A DNA stretch of 7,087 bases from an uncultured Eubacteriales bacterium. GTDB taxonomy: Bacteria > Bacillota > Clostridia > Lachnospirales > Lachnospiraceae. This document shows positions 6,942 through 7,087 of this stretch, one piece after another (position 1 is the first letter of the stretch; each line of letters opens with the position of its first letter). The position numbers were made by a program, and so were the translations under genes. The stretch covers positions 1 through 7,087 of the forward strand of contig ONXW01000375.1 in NCBI GenBank assembly GCA_900321915.1, in the 5' to 3' direction. The notes under the pieces were generated by a model. The model saw only the letters and a list, made by a program, of their open reading frames with translations. It ran no database searches and was not told where the DNA came from.

Positions 6942-6958
6942 AATGCCTCCCGGGCATT
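6942..6958. repeat. Perfect inverted repeat in the suf leader
   Basis: AATGCC and GGCATT flank a five-base loop, giving a perfect 6-bp stem. It begins about three bases after the predicted transcription start and ends about 30 bases before the sufC start codon. It could be a 5'-end mRNA hairpin that stabilises the transcript, or an operator for a repressor. There is no U-run after it, so it is not an intrinsic attenuator by itself. The repeat is plainly visible; its role is inferred. Confidence 0.5.
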
Positions 6959-6967
6959 CTAACGCTA

Positions 6968-6996
6968 ATTGTACCAATACCGATATGGAATAGCAA
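6968..6996 (-). promoter_or_regulatory. Promoter of the sufC operon, extended -10
   Basis: On the minus strand TTGCTA (6996-6991, four of six) is followed after exactly 17 bases by TACAAT (6973-6968, five of six). A TGG directly before the -10 supplies the extended -10 TGn element. Transcription should start near 6961. It is the only good promoter seen ahead of the six genes from sufC to the exporter. Confidence 0.75.
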
Positions 6997-6998
6997 GC

Positions 6999-7028
6999 AA
7001 AAAGAAGGAGACTTTTTGGTCCCCTTCT
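6999..7028 (-). terminator. Rho-independent terminator of the upstream gene
   Basis: Read on the minus strand, arm AGAAGGGGAC (7028-7019), loop CAAAAA and arm GTCTCCTTCT (7012-7003) form a 10-bp stem with one G-U wobble. A run of U at 7003-6999 follows. On the plus strand the wobble becomes an A-C mismatch and no T-run follows the stem, so it acts in the minus direction only. It ends transcription from a gene beyond the right edge. The -35 box of the sufC promoter starts two bases beyond the U-run. Confidence 0.8.
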
Positions 7029-7069
7029 CTGTGAGCAATGCATTTCCTCCCCTGCGGGAAATACACATC

Positions 7070-7087
7070 CTATTCCGTTTCCGCCGC
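7070..7087 (-). CDS. Possible last five codons of an upstream gene
   Basis: One minus-strand frame reads Ala-Ala-Glu-Thr-Glu and then TAG at 7072-7070, about 41 bases before the terminator stem. A charged end, a stop and then a terminator is the expected pattern for the end of a gene transcribed in the same direction. Five codons cannot show which gene it is or prove the frame, so this is a placement only. Confidence 0.3.
   Translation of the reverse strand, partial: AAETE

Noticed and set aside
6915..7043. Short minus-strand frame of about 41 codons preceded by GGGGAGG, a possible leader peptide or small protein.
   Set aside because: It would have to read through the terminator hairpin and promoter. 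The ribosome-site spacing is too short, and the codons cover elements explained better as regulatory DNA.
6868..7068. A 66-codon minus-strand frame overlapping the start of sufC.
   Set aside because: It crosses the terminator, the promoter and the sufC start in another frame, has no good ribosome site and no recognisable domain.

Overview
The window reads as chromosomal DNA from an anaerobic Gram-positive bacterium of the Clostridia, most likely a Lachnospiraceae-type gut organism of moderately high G+C. The reasons are strong AGGAGG-type ribosome binding sites, a short clostridial/archaeal-type SufB paired with SufC and no other SUF genes, and zinc-ribbon and metallo-beta-lactamase proteins of the kind common in that family. 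No species can be named from the sequence alone. Every convincing gene lies on the minus strand, so transcription runs from high to low coordinates.

Layout in transcription order. At 7070-7087 there may be the last five codons of an upstream gene. A strand-specific intrinsic terminator follows at 6999-7028. Immediately after it is a sigma-A-type promoter with an extended -10 (6968-6996), and a perfect 6-bp inverted repeat just downstream of the predicted start site (6942-6958). Then come six tightly packed genes: sufC (ATPase), a short sufB-type scaffold, an RsuA-family pseudouridine synthase, a metallo-beta-lactamase-fold hydrolase with a winged-helix tail, a PP2C-like protein that starts at a UUG overlapping the preceding stop, and a complete ABC exporter half-transporter. 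The gaps between them are at most 41 nt, so they probably form one operon. After the exporter a second promoter with a consensus -35 (412-440) drives a zinc-ribbon protein that runs off the left edge.

How the genes fit together. SufC and SufB alone form a minimal SUF-like (SMS-type) iron-sulfur cluster scaffold. RsuA modifies rRNA. The hydrolase and the PP2C-like protein are translationally linked but have no assigned substrate. The exporter has no partner half-transporter nearby and should work as a homodimer. Nothing ties the six functions into one pathway. No mobile element, CRISPR array, tRNA or rRNA was seen. I found no clear new system. The points most worth checking are the PP2C-like gene with its altered motif and UUG start, the inverted repeat in the suf leader, and the 11-residue alanine-rich repeats of the zinc-ribbon protein.
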